This document shows positions 44,511 through 51,947 of a stretch of DNA of 64,000 nt, piece after piece; positions within the stretch are counted from its first letter, which is position 1, and each line of letters starts with the position of its first letter. Below the pieces are notes generated by a model, which saw only the letters and a program-made list of their open reading frames with translations, was not told the origin of the DNA and ran no database searches. The position numbers and the translations under genes were made by a program. The stretch is from Bacteroidales bacterium (lineage in GTDB: Bacteria > Bacteroidota > Bacteroidia > Bacteroidales > F082): NCBI GenBank assembly GCA_016290215.1, contig JAEETH010000010.1, positions 1 to 64,000 on the forward strand. The letters are read 5' to 3'.

Positions 44511-45614
44511 TTACTCCAAATCGATGTACACCGGAAGATGGTCGCTAAAGCCGCCGAAATAGCGAGGACCAATGTAAGTACGATAGAGTTTCTTGCCATG
44601 ATAGGCCTCGTCGTCCTCCAACATAAATTCGGCATGGAAGATGCGGGCGCTACCTTCTTTATAATGTAGGCCTTCCCTGTCGTCCATCACCGCAGGCGTA
44701 ACGATGATTTGGTCAAAAATCTGCCAGTCGGCCTGATGCTTCAAGGTGCCTTCAAAGCTCAAGCCTTCGTTTTTCCCGAATAGGTTGACGAGGCCACCTT
44801 CTTCTCTTTCTGAAGGATGACGCGCGCGCAGCACATCGTAGACGCTCGGGTCGGTGGGACAGTCGTTCAAGTCGCCCATCATGATGATTTTCGGCTGGTA
44901 GCCTTCGGGGGCGGCCGCCACGATGGAATCCACTTTGGCGCGCAAAATGGATGCAGAGCAGGAGCGAGAGCCCACCGTCTCCAACTCGCCGCTATACCTT
45001 GACGGCCAGTGGTTGACAAAGATGTGGAGGGTATCTGGATGTTGGGTCGGCCCTTCGACAGGCTCAGGGACCTTAGATCCAGCCGCGGTCGTTGAGCCTG
45101 TCGAAACGCCGCCTTTCATCGCAACAAACTTCGCATACAGAATATCCCTTGAATGATAAGCCGTATCCTCAGGATTATAATAAGGAAACACCGCACTCTC
45201 CACCAGCTGGAAATGGTCGATGGAATACACAATGGCGGGGTCGATGCCGCGCTTGTCGGGGCCTTCGTACAGTATCCAGCGATAGTTGTGCTTTTTCAAT
45301 GGTGTTTGCTCAAAAAGGGAACGCAGCACATATTCGTTCTCCACCTCGCACATGCCCAAGATGCCCAAGGGACGGTTCTCCGACATGGCCAAGATGGCCT
45401 TGTACATGTTGTTGCGCTTCTGGTAGAACCTCGACTTGGTCCAATGTTGCATCCCTTCTTCGGTGAAGGCATTGTAGGCCTTAGTGCTGTCCACAAAAGG
45501 GTCGAAGAAATTCTCCATGTTCCAGAAGGCGATGCGGACAGTGTTGTTTTGTGCAAAAACAGAATTAGTAATCACAAAACACGCAAAACAGAGCAAAACC
45601 AAGGTCTTATTCAT
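44511..45614 (-). CDS. Secreted endonuclease/exonuclease/phosphatase-family protein
   Basis: 367 residues: a signal peptide (MNKTLVLLCFACFVITNSVFAQ) and a DNase I-like EEP fold. Catalytic-site motifs are seen in order: FWNMENFFDP (metal-binding Asn/Glu, about residues 29-38), NHWPSRYSGE, MGDLNDCPTDPS and the C-terminal SDHLPVYIDL. The family hydrolyses phosphodiester or phosphomonoester bonds in nucleic acids, inositol phosphates or lipids; the substrate here is unknown. Residues ~168-188 (VSTGST ... KVPEPVEGP) are an in-frame insertion encoded by an inverted pair of family 1 repeats, sitting just before the conserved NHWP block. A promoter box lies 24 bp upstream. Confidence 0.88.
   Translation of the reverse strand: MNKTLVLLCFACFVITNSVFAQNNTVRIAFWNMENFFDPFVDSTKAYNAFTEEGMQHWTKSRFYQKRNNMYKAILAMSENRPLGILGMCEVENEYVLRSLFEQTPLKKHNYRWILYEGPDKRGIDPAIVYSIDHFQLVESAVFPYYNPEDTAYHSRDILYAKFVAMKGGVSTGSTTAAGSKVPEPVEGPTQHPDTLHIFVNHWPSRYSGELETVGSRSCSASILRAKVDSIVAAAPEGYQPKIIMMGDLNDCPTDPSVYDVLRARHPSEREEGGLVNLFGKNEGLSFEGTLKHQADWQIFDQIIVTPAVMDDREGLHYKEGSARIFHAEFMLEDDEAYHGKKLYRTYIGPRYFGGFSDHLPVYIDLE
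45049..45110. repeat. Inverted pair of family 1 repeats inside the EEP-family gene
   Basis: The left arm 45049-45072 is identical to 2371-2394. The right arm 45087-45110 (GGTCGTTGAGCCTGTCGAAA...) is its imperfect reverse complement, with a 14-bp spacer. The whole unit is translated in frame. Confidence 0.85.
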
Positions 45615-45637
45615 CGAATCAAGCGTTATTTTGAGTG

Positions 45638-45645
45638 CAAATATA
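45638..45645 (-). promoter_or_regulatory. Bacteroidetes -7 promoter box for the EEP-family gene
   Basis: TATATTTG on the minus strand, 24 bp from the ATG; it is back-to-back with the box at 45667. Confidence 0.6.
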
Positions 45646-45666
45646 GGCTTTTTCGGAAAAAGTTCG

Positions 45667-45674
45667 TAAATTTG
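45667..45674 (+). promoter_or_regulatory. Bacteroidetes -7 promoter box for the YoeB toxin-antitoxin operon
   Basis: TAAATTTG matches TAnnTTTG, 29 bp upstream of the antitoxin ATG at 45703. Confidence 0.6.
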
Positions 45675-45702
45675 CAGCGTAAACGAAAAATTCTATCAAA
45701 AA

Positions 45703-45957
45703 ATGACTGCCGTACAAATAGCCAATCTGAACGCAGAAATCCAACGCAATCTTGGCGCCTTGTCTGAAGACGAGACGATGCTTAACCGCGTTGCCAAATA
45801 TTTGCGCAAATTGGTGAAAGAAAAGGAAGATCCCACTTTGATGAGCAAAGAGGAATTCGTCCAAAAAATTGAGCGCTCCAAAAAAGAAGCACTCGAAGGG
45901 AAAGTACATAGCATAAAGAGCAAGGAGCAACTCTCCCAATTCCTCAATAGCTTATAA
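45703..45957 (+). CDS. Antitoxin partner of the YoeB-type toxin
   Basis: An 84-residue, highly charged helical protein (TAVQIANLNAEIQRNLGALS ... KEEFVQKIERSKKEALEGK). It has the size, charge and position of a type II antitoxin, four bases upstream of a YoeB-like toxin. The C-terminal SIKSKEQLSQFLNSL would be the toxin-wrapping segment. I cannot assign it to Phd/YefM with certainty; Bacteroidetes carry a distinct antitoxin type of this length. Confidence 0.78.
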   Translation: MTAVQIANLNAEIQRNLGALSEDETMLNRVAKYLRKLVKEKEDPTLMSKEEFVQKIERSKKEALEGKVHSIKSKEQLSQFLNSL

Positions 45958-45961
45958 TTAA

Positions 45962-46234
45962 ATGTACAATCTTGATTATACCGAAACTGCAAAAGCAGAT
46001 TTTCAGCGCCTTAAGCAAGGCGAACCAAAAGCATTTGCCAAACTTAGTAGGCTACTCGAAGAATTAATGGATCATCCACGCACAGGTACAGGTCATCCCG
46101 AGCAACTTTCAGGAGACCTTTCCGAACAATGGAGTCGTCGCATCACAAAGAAGCATAGATTAGTCTATGAAATACGTGATGCTCAGGTGATTGTGCTTGT
46201 TATTTTCGCTTACGGCCATTACGACGACAAGTGA
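45962..46234 (+). CDS. yoeB: YoeB/Txe-type mRNA interferase toxin
   Basis: A 90-residue RelE-superfamily toxin. The family signature is complete: TAKADFQRLKQGEPKAF, then GTGHPEQLSGDLSEQWSRRI, then KKHRLVYEI and the terminal YGHYDDK with the catalytic His-Tyr pair. YoeB cleaves mRNA in the ribosomal A site. Its last four bases overlap the GTG start of the next gene, so the downstream TlpA-like gene is likely translated from the same transcript. Confidence 0.93.
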   Translation: MYNLDYTETAKADFQRLKQGEPKAFAKLSRLLEELMDHPRTGTGHPEQLSGDLSEQWSRRITKKHRLVYEIRDAQVIVLVIFAYGHYDDK

Positions 46235-47055
46235 AACGTCATTTCTGCATAGTATTTCTTCTTTTCCTTTTGCCTTTGACCACAATCAAGGCCCAAAACG
46301 CTCATTTCTGGGATGGCATCGAGGCCTTCGATGGCCCCACGGACGAAAACCCCGTCTTGGCCGCACAATTAGATTTCTATTTCGACAAGATGGTGGCTCC
46401 CCTACCCGACTCCATCACTATGGAAATCAACCGACTGATTGAACGGACAAACAACAATACTGACCTCCGTGACTTCATCCTTTGGCATCTTTTGGAGAAA
46501 TACCGTCACCCCGAGTACATGAGTCAAGACCAAGTGTTTGTTTGGCTCTATGAAGAATACTTTTCCCGATTGGAAATCAAGGACTTGAACGAAACTAACT
46601 TGGCTTTAATCCGCGAGAAAGCTGAGACATTTCGAAGATTAGCATTATTCAACCTTGCACCCAATTTCGCGATAAACGATTCCGTTGATTTTCATTCCAT
46701 CGAAAGCGAATACACGGTATTGTTTTTCTACGACCACGACTGCGATGTGTGCCAGGAGGAAATGCAAGATTTGGATTCAATATGTGCAGAACACCCTAAA
46801 ATCATAGTTCTTGCCATCGACATGAATCCCGACAGTGCAGGTGAAAGTTCGGGCGGATTTGCAATCCGCCCGCAAGGAAACGGGGATTTGAAATCCCCCA
46901 TTCAATTCCTCTGGATTACAAATCCGTCGGAACTGATAGGCCTTTTCGACATCGAAACCACGCCGCTGATTTATGTCCTTGATCGCGACAAACGCATCAT
47001 TGCCAAGAAGATACAAGCGAAACAAATTGAGCTAATAGTGAGGAGTTTGGAGTGA
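46231..47055 (+). CDS. Secreted thioredoxin-fold (TlpA/ResA-like) protein with repeat-encoded insertion
   Basis: 274 residues with a GTG start overlapping the toxin stop (GTGA). A signal peptide (MKRHFCIVFLLFLLPLTTIKAQ) is followed by a helical N-terminal domain of the kind seen in Bacteroidetes TlpA-like proteins (about residues 25-145) and a thioredoxin fold with CDVC at residues 171-174 and a TTPLIYVLDRDKRIIAKK end containing the cis-Pro site. It is probably a periplasmic disulfide reductase or related redox protein. Residues ~207-232 (GGFAIRPQGNGDLKSPIQF and following) are encoded by a string of three small palindromes and look like an in-frame insertion. The final codons lie inside the bidirectional terminator hairpin. 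Confidence 0.82.
   Translation: MKRHFCIVFLLFLLPLTTIKAQNAHFWDGIEAFDGPTDENPVLAAQLDFYFDKMVAPLPDSITMEINRLIERTNNNTDLRDFILWHLLEKYRHPEYMSQDQVFVWLYEEYFSRLEIKDLNETNLALIREKAETFRRLALFNLAPNFAINDSVDFHSIESEYTVLFFYDHDCDVCQEEMQDLDSICAEHPKIIVLAIDMNPDSAGESSGGFAIRPQGNGDLKSPIQFLWITNPSELIGLFDIETTPLIYVLDRDKRIIAKKIQAKQIELIVRSLE
46850..46925. repeat. Cluster of three GGATTT..AATCC palindromes (family 3) inside the TlpA-like gene
   Basis: CGGGCGGATT/AATCCGCCCG (46850-46872), GGGGATTT/AATCCCC (46882-46898) and GGATT/AATCC (46913-46925) follow one another. Their coding contribution interrupts the expected run from the DMNPD strand to the next conserved block without a frameshift. Confidence 0.8.
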
Positions 47056-47097
47056 GGAGTTTGGAGTATTTTGGATTACTCCTCACTCCAAACTCCT
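47041..47097. terminator. Bidirectional stem-loop between convergent genes
   Basis: A 20-bp perfect stem: AGGAGTTTGGAGTGAGGAGT (47041-47060) pairs with 47078-47097, with a 17-nt loop. It overlaps the stop codons of both convergent genes (47053-47055 and 47096-47098). The left arm itself is two tandem TGAGGAGTTTGGAG units. Confidence 0.75.
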
Positions 47098-48175
47098 AAC
47101 TCAAAAACGATTTCATCTCAGGAAGACAAGCCTCCGCCTCCTGAAACAATCTCCATTGTGCCCGCGTGCGGACCAGATTGTGCTCAGGATATTTGATTTT
47201 GTAATAGGTGTCGCCAATGAGGTAATCCGCAAAGAAACGCACCGCCTGCATGTAGGGGAACAAGGTGGCGGCATACGGCAGGTTTTCTTTCTCAATGGGC
47301 AGCAGGAATGATTTCGTGCCTTCGAGATAGCCCTTCGCAAAAGCCTTGAAAATCTCCATGTTGAAGTGGATGTTGTCTAAATTCGGATCATCTTCCGCGC
47401 CGGTGTTGGCAGCCGAACGCAAGAAGTCACCGAAATCGGAGAAGACAAAACTGGGCATTATGGTATCCAAGTCGATGACACACAATACGTTGCCATCCTT
47501 GTCGAAGAGCATGTTATTGACCTTGGTGTCACAATGGCAGATACGCTTGGGGAGCTTGCCCTCGCGATACAATTGTTCGCCCAAACACATCCTTTCCTCC
47601 ACCGCCTTTATCTTCTTCACATAGTCCTGTACCTCAGGGTCTTTCATTCGGCCTGCCTTGTCATCGGTGATGGCATCATCCAACTGTCTCAAGCGGAACT
47701 CGATGTTATGGAAGTCGGGGATAATCTCGCCTATCGGGGCCTCCAAATCCGTCAGCAACGACTCGAAATCGCCAAACGAACGGCCCGCATAATAGGCATA
47801 CTTTGGCGTGACGGCCTCGTAGGTGTAGCTGTCGGCAATGAAGTCCATCACACGCCAGTATTTGCCGTCTTCGATGACGTATGTCTTGCCCGTATCGGCT
47901 TTCAGGAAATGCAAAACACGTCTGCCAATGTCTTTAACGCCTTGGTTTTCATATTTCTTTCGGATATGGTTTGTCACGGCTTCAATGTTGTTTTGCAGCA
48001 TTTCCACATCAGTAAAGACAGCATTATTGATGCGTTGCAATACATATTTCGGCTTGGTCCCCCCTTTCAACATTATTTTATAGGTGTCGTTGATGAGGCC
48101 GTTGCCTAAAGGCTGGATATTTTCGATAGTTTTCGGGTCAATAAAATGACCAGCGATGGAGAAAAGTTCGTTCAT
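47096..48175 (-). CDS. Phosphotransferase-family sugar kinase (N-acetylhexosamine 1-kinase-like)
   Basis: 359 residues with the APH/choline-kinase-like fold. Visible are the N-terminal LGNGLINDTYKI nucleotide loop, the Brenner motif HCDTKVNN (about residues 213-220; the catalytic base Asp is followed by Asn) and the DLDT metal-binding motif (about 234). The overall sequence resembles the NahK-type group that phosphorylates GlcNAc/GalNAc at C1, rather than aminoglycoside kinases. It is divergent from a GH109-type gene predicted to act on N-acetylgalactosamine, which fits a HexNAc-salvage role. Substrate assignment is an inference. Confidence 0.75.
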   Translation of the reverse strand: MNELFSIAGHFIDPKTIENIQPLGNGLINDTYKIMLKGGTKPKYVLQRINNAVFTDVEMLQNNIEAVTNHIRKKYENQGVKDIGRRVLHFLKADTGKTYVIEDGKYWRVMDFIADSYTYEAVTPKYAYYAGRSFGDFESLLTDLEAPIGEIIPDFHNIEFRLRQLDDAITDDKAGRMKDPEVQDYVKKIKAVEERMCLGEQLYREGKLPKRICHCDTKVNNMLFDKDGNVLCVIDLDTIMPSFVFSDFGDFLRSAANTGAEDDPNLDNIHFNMEIFKAFAKGYLEGTKSFLLPIEKENLPYAATLFPYMQAVRFFADYLIGDTYYKIKYPEHNLVRTRAQWRLFQEAEACLPEMKSFLS

Positions 48176-48221
48176 AATGTAGAATTTTTTGCGAAAATAG
48201 TGATTTTGAGCTTTAAATTCC

Positions 48222-48229
48222 TATTTTTG
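48222..48229 (+). promoter_or_regulatory. Possible -7 promoter box upstream of the GH109-type gene
   Basis: TATTTTTG on the plus strand. If used, the transcript would have a leader of about 160 nt containing the structured element at 48247-48366. Confidence 0.4.
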
Positions 48230-48246
48230 CCTTGAAAAAAATAAGA

Positions 48247-48366
48247 TTCCCTACGGGAATGGAGTTGGAATCATAGTTGTAATGCGGCGGTTAGAGTTGC
48301 CAACAGAAAGCAAGTACTTCATACCGCCGCAATTCCAAAGCAAACAACTTCCATTCCCGAAGGGAA
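48247..48366. repeat. ~120-bp structured intergenic element, copy A
   Basis: Left end TTCCCTACGGGAATGGAG; right end CCATTCCCGAAGGGAA, nearly its reverse complement. Each end is also a 5-bp mini-hairpin. Inside, GCGGCGG (48284-48290) pairs with CCGCCGC (48324-48330). The same architecture occurs at 55208-55331 and 56376-56496. Confidence 0.85.
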
Positions 48367-48393
48367 ACCCATAATAACTAAATTACTAACGGT

Positions 48394-49812
48394 ATGAGAA
48401 ACAAACTTTTACATTTATTTATCGGCATTTTTGTCTTGGCTGTGTTTACCGCTTGTAGCGAGAAGAAAGAAACCGAAGTTCCCAAAAAGAACTACCGCAT
48501 CGTCGGCAACACCATTGTCTTTGACGAGCCTCAGCGCATTGAAGGACAAAAGAGTGTCCTGCAATTCGCCGTCGACCCCATTGAGAACGTCCGCATCGGC
48601 TTCATCGGCCTCGGTATGCGTGGCCCCGATGCCGTCGACCGTATGACCTACATCGACGGCGTGACTGTCGTCGCCTTGTGCGACATCGAGCCCGACCGTG
48701 TCAAGAAGGTGCAAACCGACATCCTCGAAGCCAAAGGTCTGCCGCGTGCCGCTGCCTACACGGGTCGTGAGGCCTGGCGCGAGCTTTGCGAGCGCGACGA
48801 CATCGACCTCGTTTACATCTGCACCAACTGGCAGACCCATGTCATGATGGCTACCTATGCCATGCAATGCGGCAAGCATGTGGCCGTCGAAGTGCCCGCC
48901 GCCACCTCCATCGAAGAGTGCTGGCAGCTCGTCGACGTGGCCGAACAGACCCAGCGCCACTGCATGATGCTCGAAAACTGCTGCTACGACTTCTTCGAGC
49001 TGACCGCCCTCAACATGGCCCAAAAAGGTATGTTCGGCGAACTCATCCACGGCGAGGGTGCCTATATCCACAACCTGGAGCCTTATTGGCACGAATACTA
49101 CGAAAACTGGCGCTTGGAGTTCAACCAAAGCCATTCGGGCGACGTCTACCCCACCCACGGCCTCGGGCCCCTCTGTCAGGCCTTCAACATCCATCGCGGC
49201 GACCGCATGAAGACCTTAGTCTCGATGAGTACGCCTTCCTACAACGGCAAGAAAGTCGCCAAGGAGATGATGGGCGTCGACGACTTCGCTAACGGCGACA
49301 TGACCACCACGATGATTCAAACCGAGAAAGGCAAGACTTTGCTCATCGAACATGACGTCTACAACTATCGTCCTTACAATCGCCTCTACCAACTCACAGG
49401 TACGGAAGGCTTTGCCAACAAATATCCATCAGCAGGTTTCACCGTCCTTGAAGACAAACTGCCCGAAGGCTTCCTTAATGAAGGCGAGCATCTCAACCCG
49501 CACGGCTTTGTGCCTGCCGAGGTGCGCGACAAGATTTTGGAGAACTACCTCCACCCCATCGCTGTGGAGATTGAAGAGAAAGCCAAAGAAGTGGGCGGCC
49601 ACGGCGGCATGGACTTCATCATGGACTACCGCCTCATCTACTGCCTCCACAACGGCCTGCCCCTCGACGAAGACGTCTATGATGCCGCCGAATGGTCATG
49701 CCTCGGCGAGCTGACGGCAGCCAGCATCGCCAATGGTGGCATGCCAGTTGCCATACCTGACTTTACACGTGGCAATTGGGATAAGGTGAATGGATACAGA
49801 CATGCAGAATGA
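48394..49812 (+). CDS. GH109-type Gfo/Idh/MocA lipoprotein, probable alpha-N-acetylgalactosaminidase
   Basis: 472 residues. A lipoprotein signal (LAVFTAC, lipid-modified Cys21) is followed by a Rossmann NAD-binding domain (IGFIGLGMRGPDAV, about residues 69-82; ALCDIEPDRV) and the GH109-like core with EVPAATSIEECW, LENCCYDFFEL and the HGEGAYIHNLEPYWHEYYEN segment. GH109 enzymes remove terminal alpha-linked GalNAc by an NAD-dependent mechanism. The long match to this layout, the extracytoplasmic location and the adjacent HexNAc-kinase-like gene support the call over a simple dehydrogenase. It is monocistronic, with repeat element A in front of it. Confidence 0.85.
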   Translation: MRNKLLHLFIGIFVLAVFTACSEKKETEVPKKNYRIVGNTIVFDEPQRIEGQKSVLQFAVDPIENVRIGFIGLGMRGPDAVDRMTYIDGVTVVALCDIEPDRVKKVQTDILEAKGLPRAAAYTGREAWRELCERDDIDLVYICTNWQTHVMMATYAMQCGKHVAVEVPAATSIEECWQLVDVAEQTQRHCMMLENCCYDFFELTALNMAQKGMFGELIHGEGAYIHNLEPYWHEYYENWRLEFNQSHSGDVYPTHGLGPLCQAFNIHRGDRMKTLVSMSTPSYNGKKVAKEMMGVDDFANGDMTTTMIQTEKGKTLLIEHDVYNYRPYNRLYQLTGTEGFANKYPSAGFTVLEDKLPEGFLNEGEHLNPHGFVPAEVRDKILENYLHPIAVEIEEKAKEVGGHGGMDFIMDYRLIYCLHNGLPLDEDVYDAAEWSCLGELTAASIANGGMPVAIPDFTRGNWDKVNGYRHAE

Positions 49813-49818
49813 GCGCCC

Positions 49819-51939
49819 TCACCACTCAATTCTAACCCGTACACCTTCCGGAGCGTTCACAAATTTCAAAAGGAGCGTTTGACTTTCCTCATCCCAATTC
49901 GATTGGCTGGCGATGCTTACTTGCACCTGCTTGGGTGACTGCGGCAAAAGGATACGCATTGCATTTTCCGTGTCAACAGGCGATTTGGATACAAAACTAA
50001 AACTGTTTGAGGTAACCTCTTCGTCATACTGCCGCGAGGCTGACGCCAGCACCTGCGGACGGGTTTTATCTTCCACTTTATCCAAATCAAAAAGGAAAGC
50101 CTGCTCGCTTGGTTGAACCACCTTTTCGGAAAGCACGGGCAACGAAGGGTCAAACAAGTCAATGAAACGGCCTTTTAAAACCAATGGCTCACTCGAAACG
50201 GGACTCTCGTCTACAACAGAGGCAATCAGATAAGAGTCCCTGTGCAAAACGAAAGAGTTTTTTTGTTCGTATGGGCCGTAAGCCGCTTCCAAGGTTTGCA
50301 ATAGCAGGCTGTCAGCTCCCGCAGTAAGGACAAACTCTTGTGGATTATGACGCAATACATAGACTTGGCCTTTGCCAAAAGTGTAGTGCCCTTCAGCAAC
50401 TTGTTCGTCCATACCCATCAGTGCAAAAAGATGTTTCGAAGGGGCGGTATAATGGTTCCCGTTGGTATTCCACCATTCAGGAACGTTTTGGAACGGATCA
50501 TCATCGCGCCCGCAATAAATCAGGCTGCCTCCCTGCCCTACCCAATCGGCGATATGCCGGTGCGCCTCAGGGTCAAGGGGCTTCATGTTGTGATAGGTCA
50601 TCAACAGCACGCGCTGGTCGCGCCAAGTCGCTTCGTATCCCACGTTTTCCAAATGGATGATACCCAAAGGAATGCCCTGCTTAATGAGTGGCATGGCCAA
50701 GCCAAAGAAATTGACTAAATACGAGTCTTCTTTACCCATGAAGGGCTGTTGGAACATGATGGAATTCGACAAAAGAACACTAATCCCTTGCGCACCGCTG
50801 ACATGGTTTTCAGACTTCGGCATCATGTTGAGCGCATTAATCATCACCTGCATCTGCGTTGCATAATGACGGGGAATGACGGTCTTTTCATCGCTGTTAG
50901 GACTCAGACGATGGGGCCTCACATAAATGCGGTTAGGCCAAGGCATCACCTCATAATCGTTGATGTCGGGATAAAGCAGTTGGGCGGTAAAAGTGGCTTG
51001 ATAGTTGCGCCGATAATCCTCCCAATTCACTTCGCTGTCCTCGATGGGGTCGGTCAAAAAATACATTTTGCGTCCCGTGGGCCTCGCCATCGATTCGAGA
51101 CAACCATATTCCAAAAAGGCCATCTCAAAGACGCGCTCTTTCAGCACACCGTTGTAGTGGTTGGCCATACGCGACGTGCCTGTCCAGACCTGGGCGATAT
51201 AGCCGTCGCAATTCTCCATGGAATTCAACGAACATTCAGGCGAAACGATGCCCCACTGGGCATAATTGAGCAAGGAATGTGTCGGCACAAAACAACGGAC
51301 CTCCCTCCCCTGCTCACGCCCATATTGTTTGGCGTAAGCGAAAGCCTCATCGAGGGCACGACAATAAAGTTGATACTTGAGTTTGTTGGAGAAATAGGTA
51401 TTTTCCGCTGACACATGCTGTGGCCGCCAAGGGAAGCCATAAAAGTCCTGCCACTCACGCTTGAAAGCTTCGCTATACCCACTCCACACCCAAAACTCCG
51501 GCTCTTCGAAGTATAGGGTGTTCATGCCTTCGTCAATGGCGCGTTTGATGTGATTCTCTTTGAAATAAGACAAAAAAACATGGGTTGGCACAACGTAAGG
51601 CGAATTGGGACCATGCATGATTCCTTCACCCGATAGTCTCTTTTGCACCTCATCGTCATGGGGCTTTCCATCCCACTCGCCTTTGAAATAGGAGTCAAAG
51701 CCACCCCAAGCGATGCCGGACATGAAATGCGTGGTATAGCCATGGTCGCGCCATGAATTCACGCGGTCGTGGAACGAAAGCGTCGTATAATCGCCTGCGC
51801 CATACACCATGACCACATCGGAACGTACATCAAGGGTAGGTTTCCATTCCCAAAGGGTCTGAAACGAAGTCTTTTCACGCTGCGCCGAAAGCTGTTGCAC
51901 CATGAATAGCGACAAGACAACGAGCAGGGTTCTACGCAT
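49819..51939 (-). CDS. Uncharacterised secreted protein, glycoside-hydrolase-like barrel
   Basis: 706 residues with a signal peptide (MRRTLLVVLSLFMVQQLSAQ). The N-terminal ~400 residues read like a TIM-barrel hydrolase: SGIAWGGFDSYFKGEWDG, an acidic YFEEPEFWVWSGYSEAF block near residues 143-159 that could hold a catalytic Glu, and MYFLTDPIEDSEVNWEDY. Residues ~440-540 (GQGGSLIYCGRDDDPFQN, YTAPSKHLFALMGM) recall the glutamine-amidotransferase-like middle domain of GH42-type enzymes. I cannot assign it to a known family. It starts 8 bp after the glycosyltransferase stop, so the two are probably co-transcribed. Confidence 0.6.
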   Translation of the reverse strand: MRRTLLVVLSLFMVQQLSAQREKTSFQTLWEWKPTLDVRSDVVMVYGAGDYTTLSFHDRVNSWRDHGYTTHFMSGIAWGGFDSYFKGEWDGKPHDDEVQKRLSGEGIMHGPNSPYVVPTHVFLSYFKENHIKRAIDEGMNTLYFEEPEFWVWSGYSEAFKREWQDFYGFPWRPQHVSAENTYFSNKLKYQLYCRALDEAFAYAKQYGREQGREVRCFVPTHSLLNYAQWGIVSPECSLNSMENCDGYIAQVWTGTSRMANHYNGVLKERVFEMAFLEYGCLESMARPTGRKMYFLTDPIEDSEVNWEDYRRNYQATFTAQLLYPDINDYEVMPWPNRIYVRPHRLSPNSDEKTVIPRHYATQMQVMINALNMMPKSENHVSGAQGISVLLSNSIMFQQPFMGKEDSYLVNFFGLAMPLIKQGIPLGIIHLENVGYEATWRDQRVLLMTYHNMKPLDPEAHRHIADWVGQGGSLIYCGRDDDPFQNVPEWWNTNGNHYTAPSKHLFALMGMDEQVAEGHYTFGKGQVYVLRHNPQEFVLTAGADSLLLQTLEAAYGPYEQKNSFVLHRDSYLIASVVDESPVSSEPLVLKGRFIDLFDPSLPVLSEKVVQPSEQAFLFDLDKVEDKTRPQVLASASRQYDEEVTSNSFSFVSKSPVDTENAMRILLPQSPKQVQVSIASQSNWDEESQTLLLKFVNAPEGVRVRIEW

Positions 51940-51947
51940 AAGGGACT

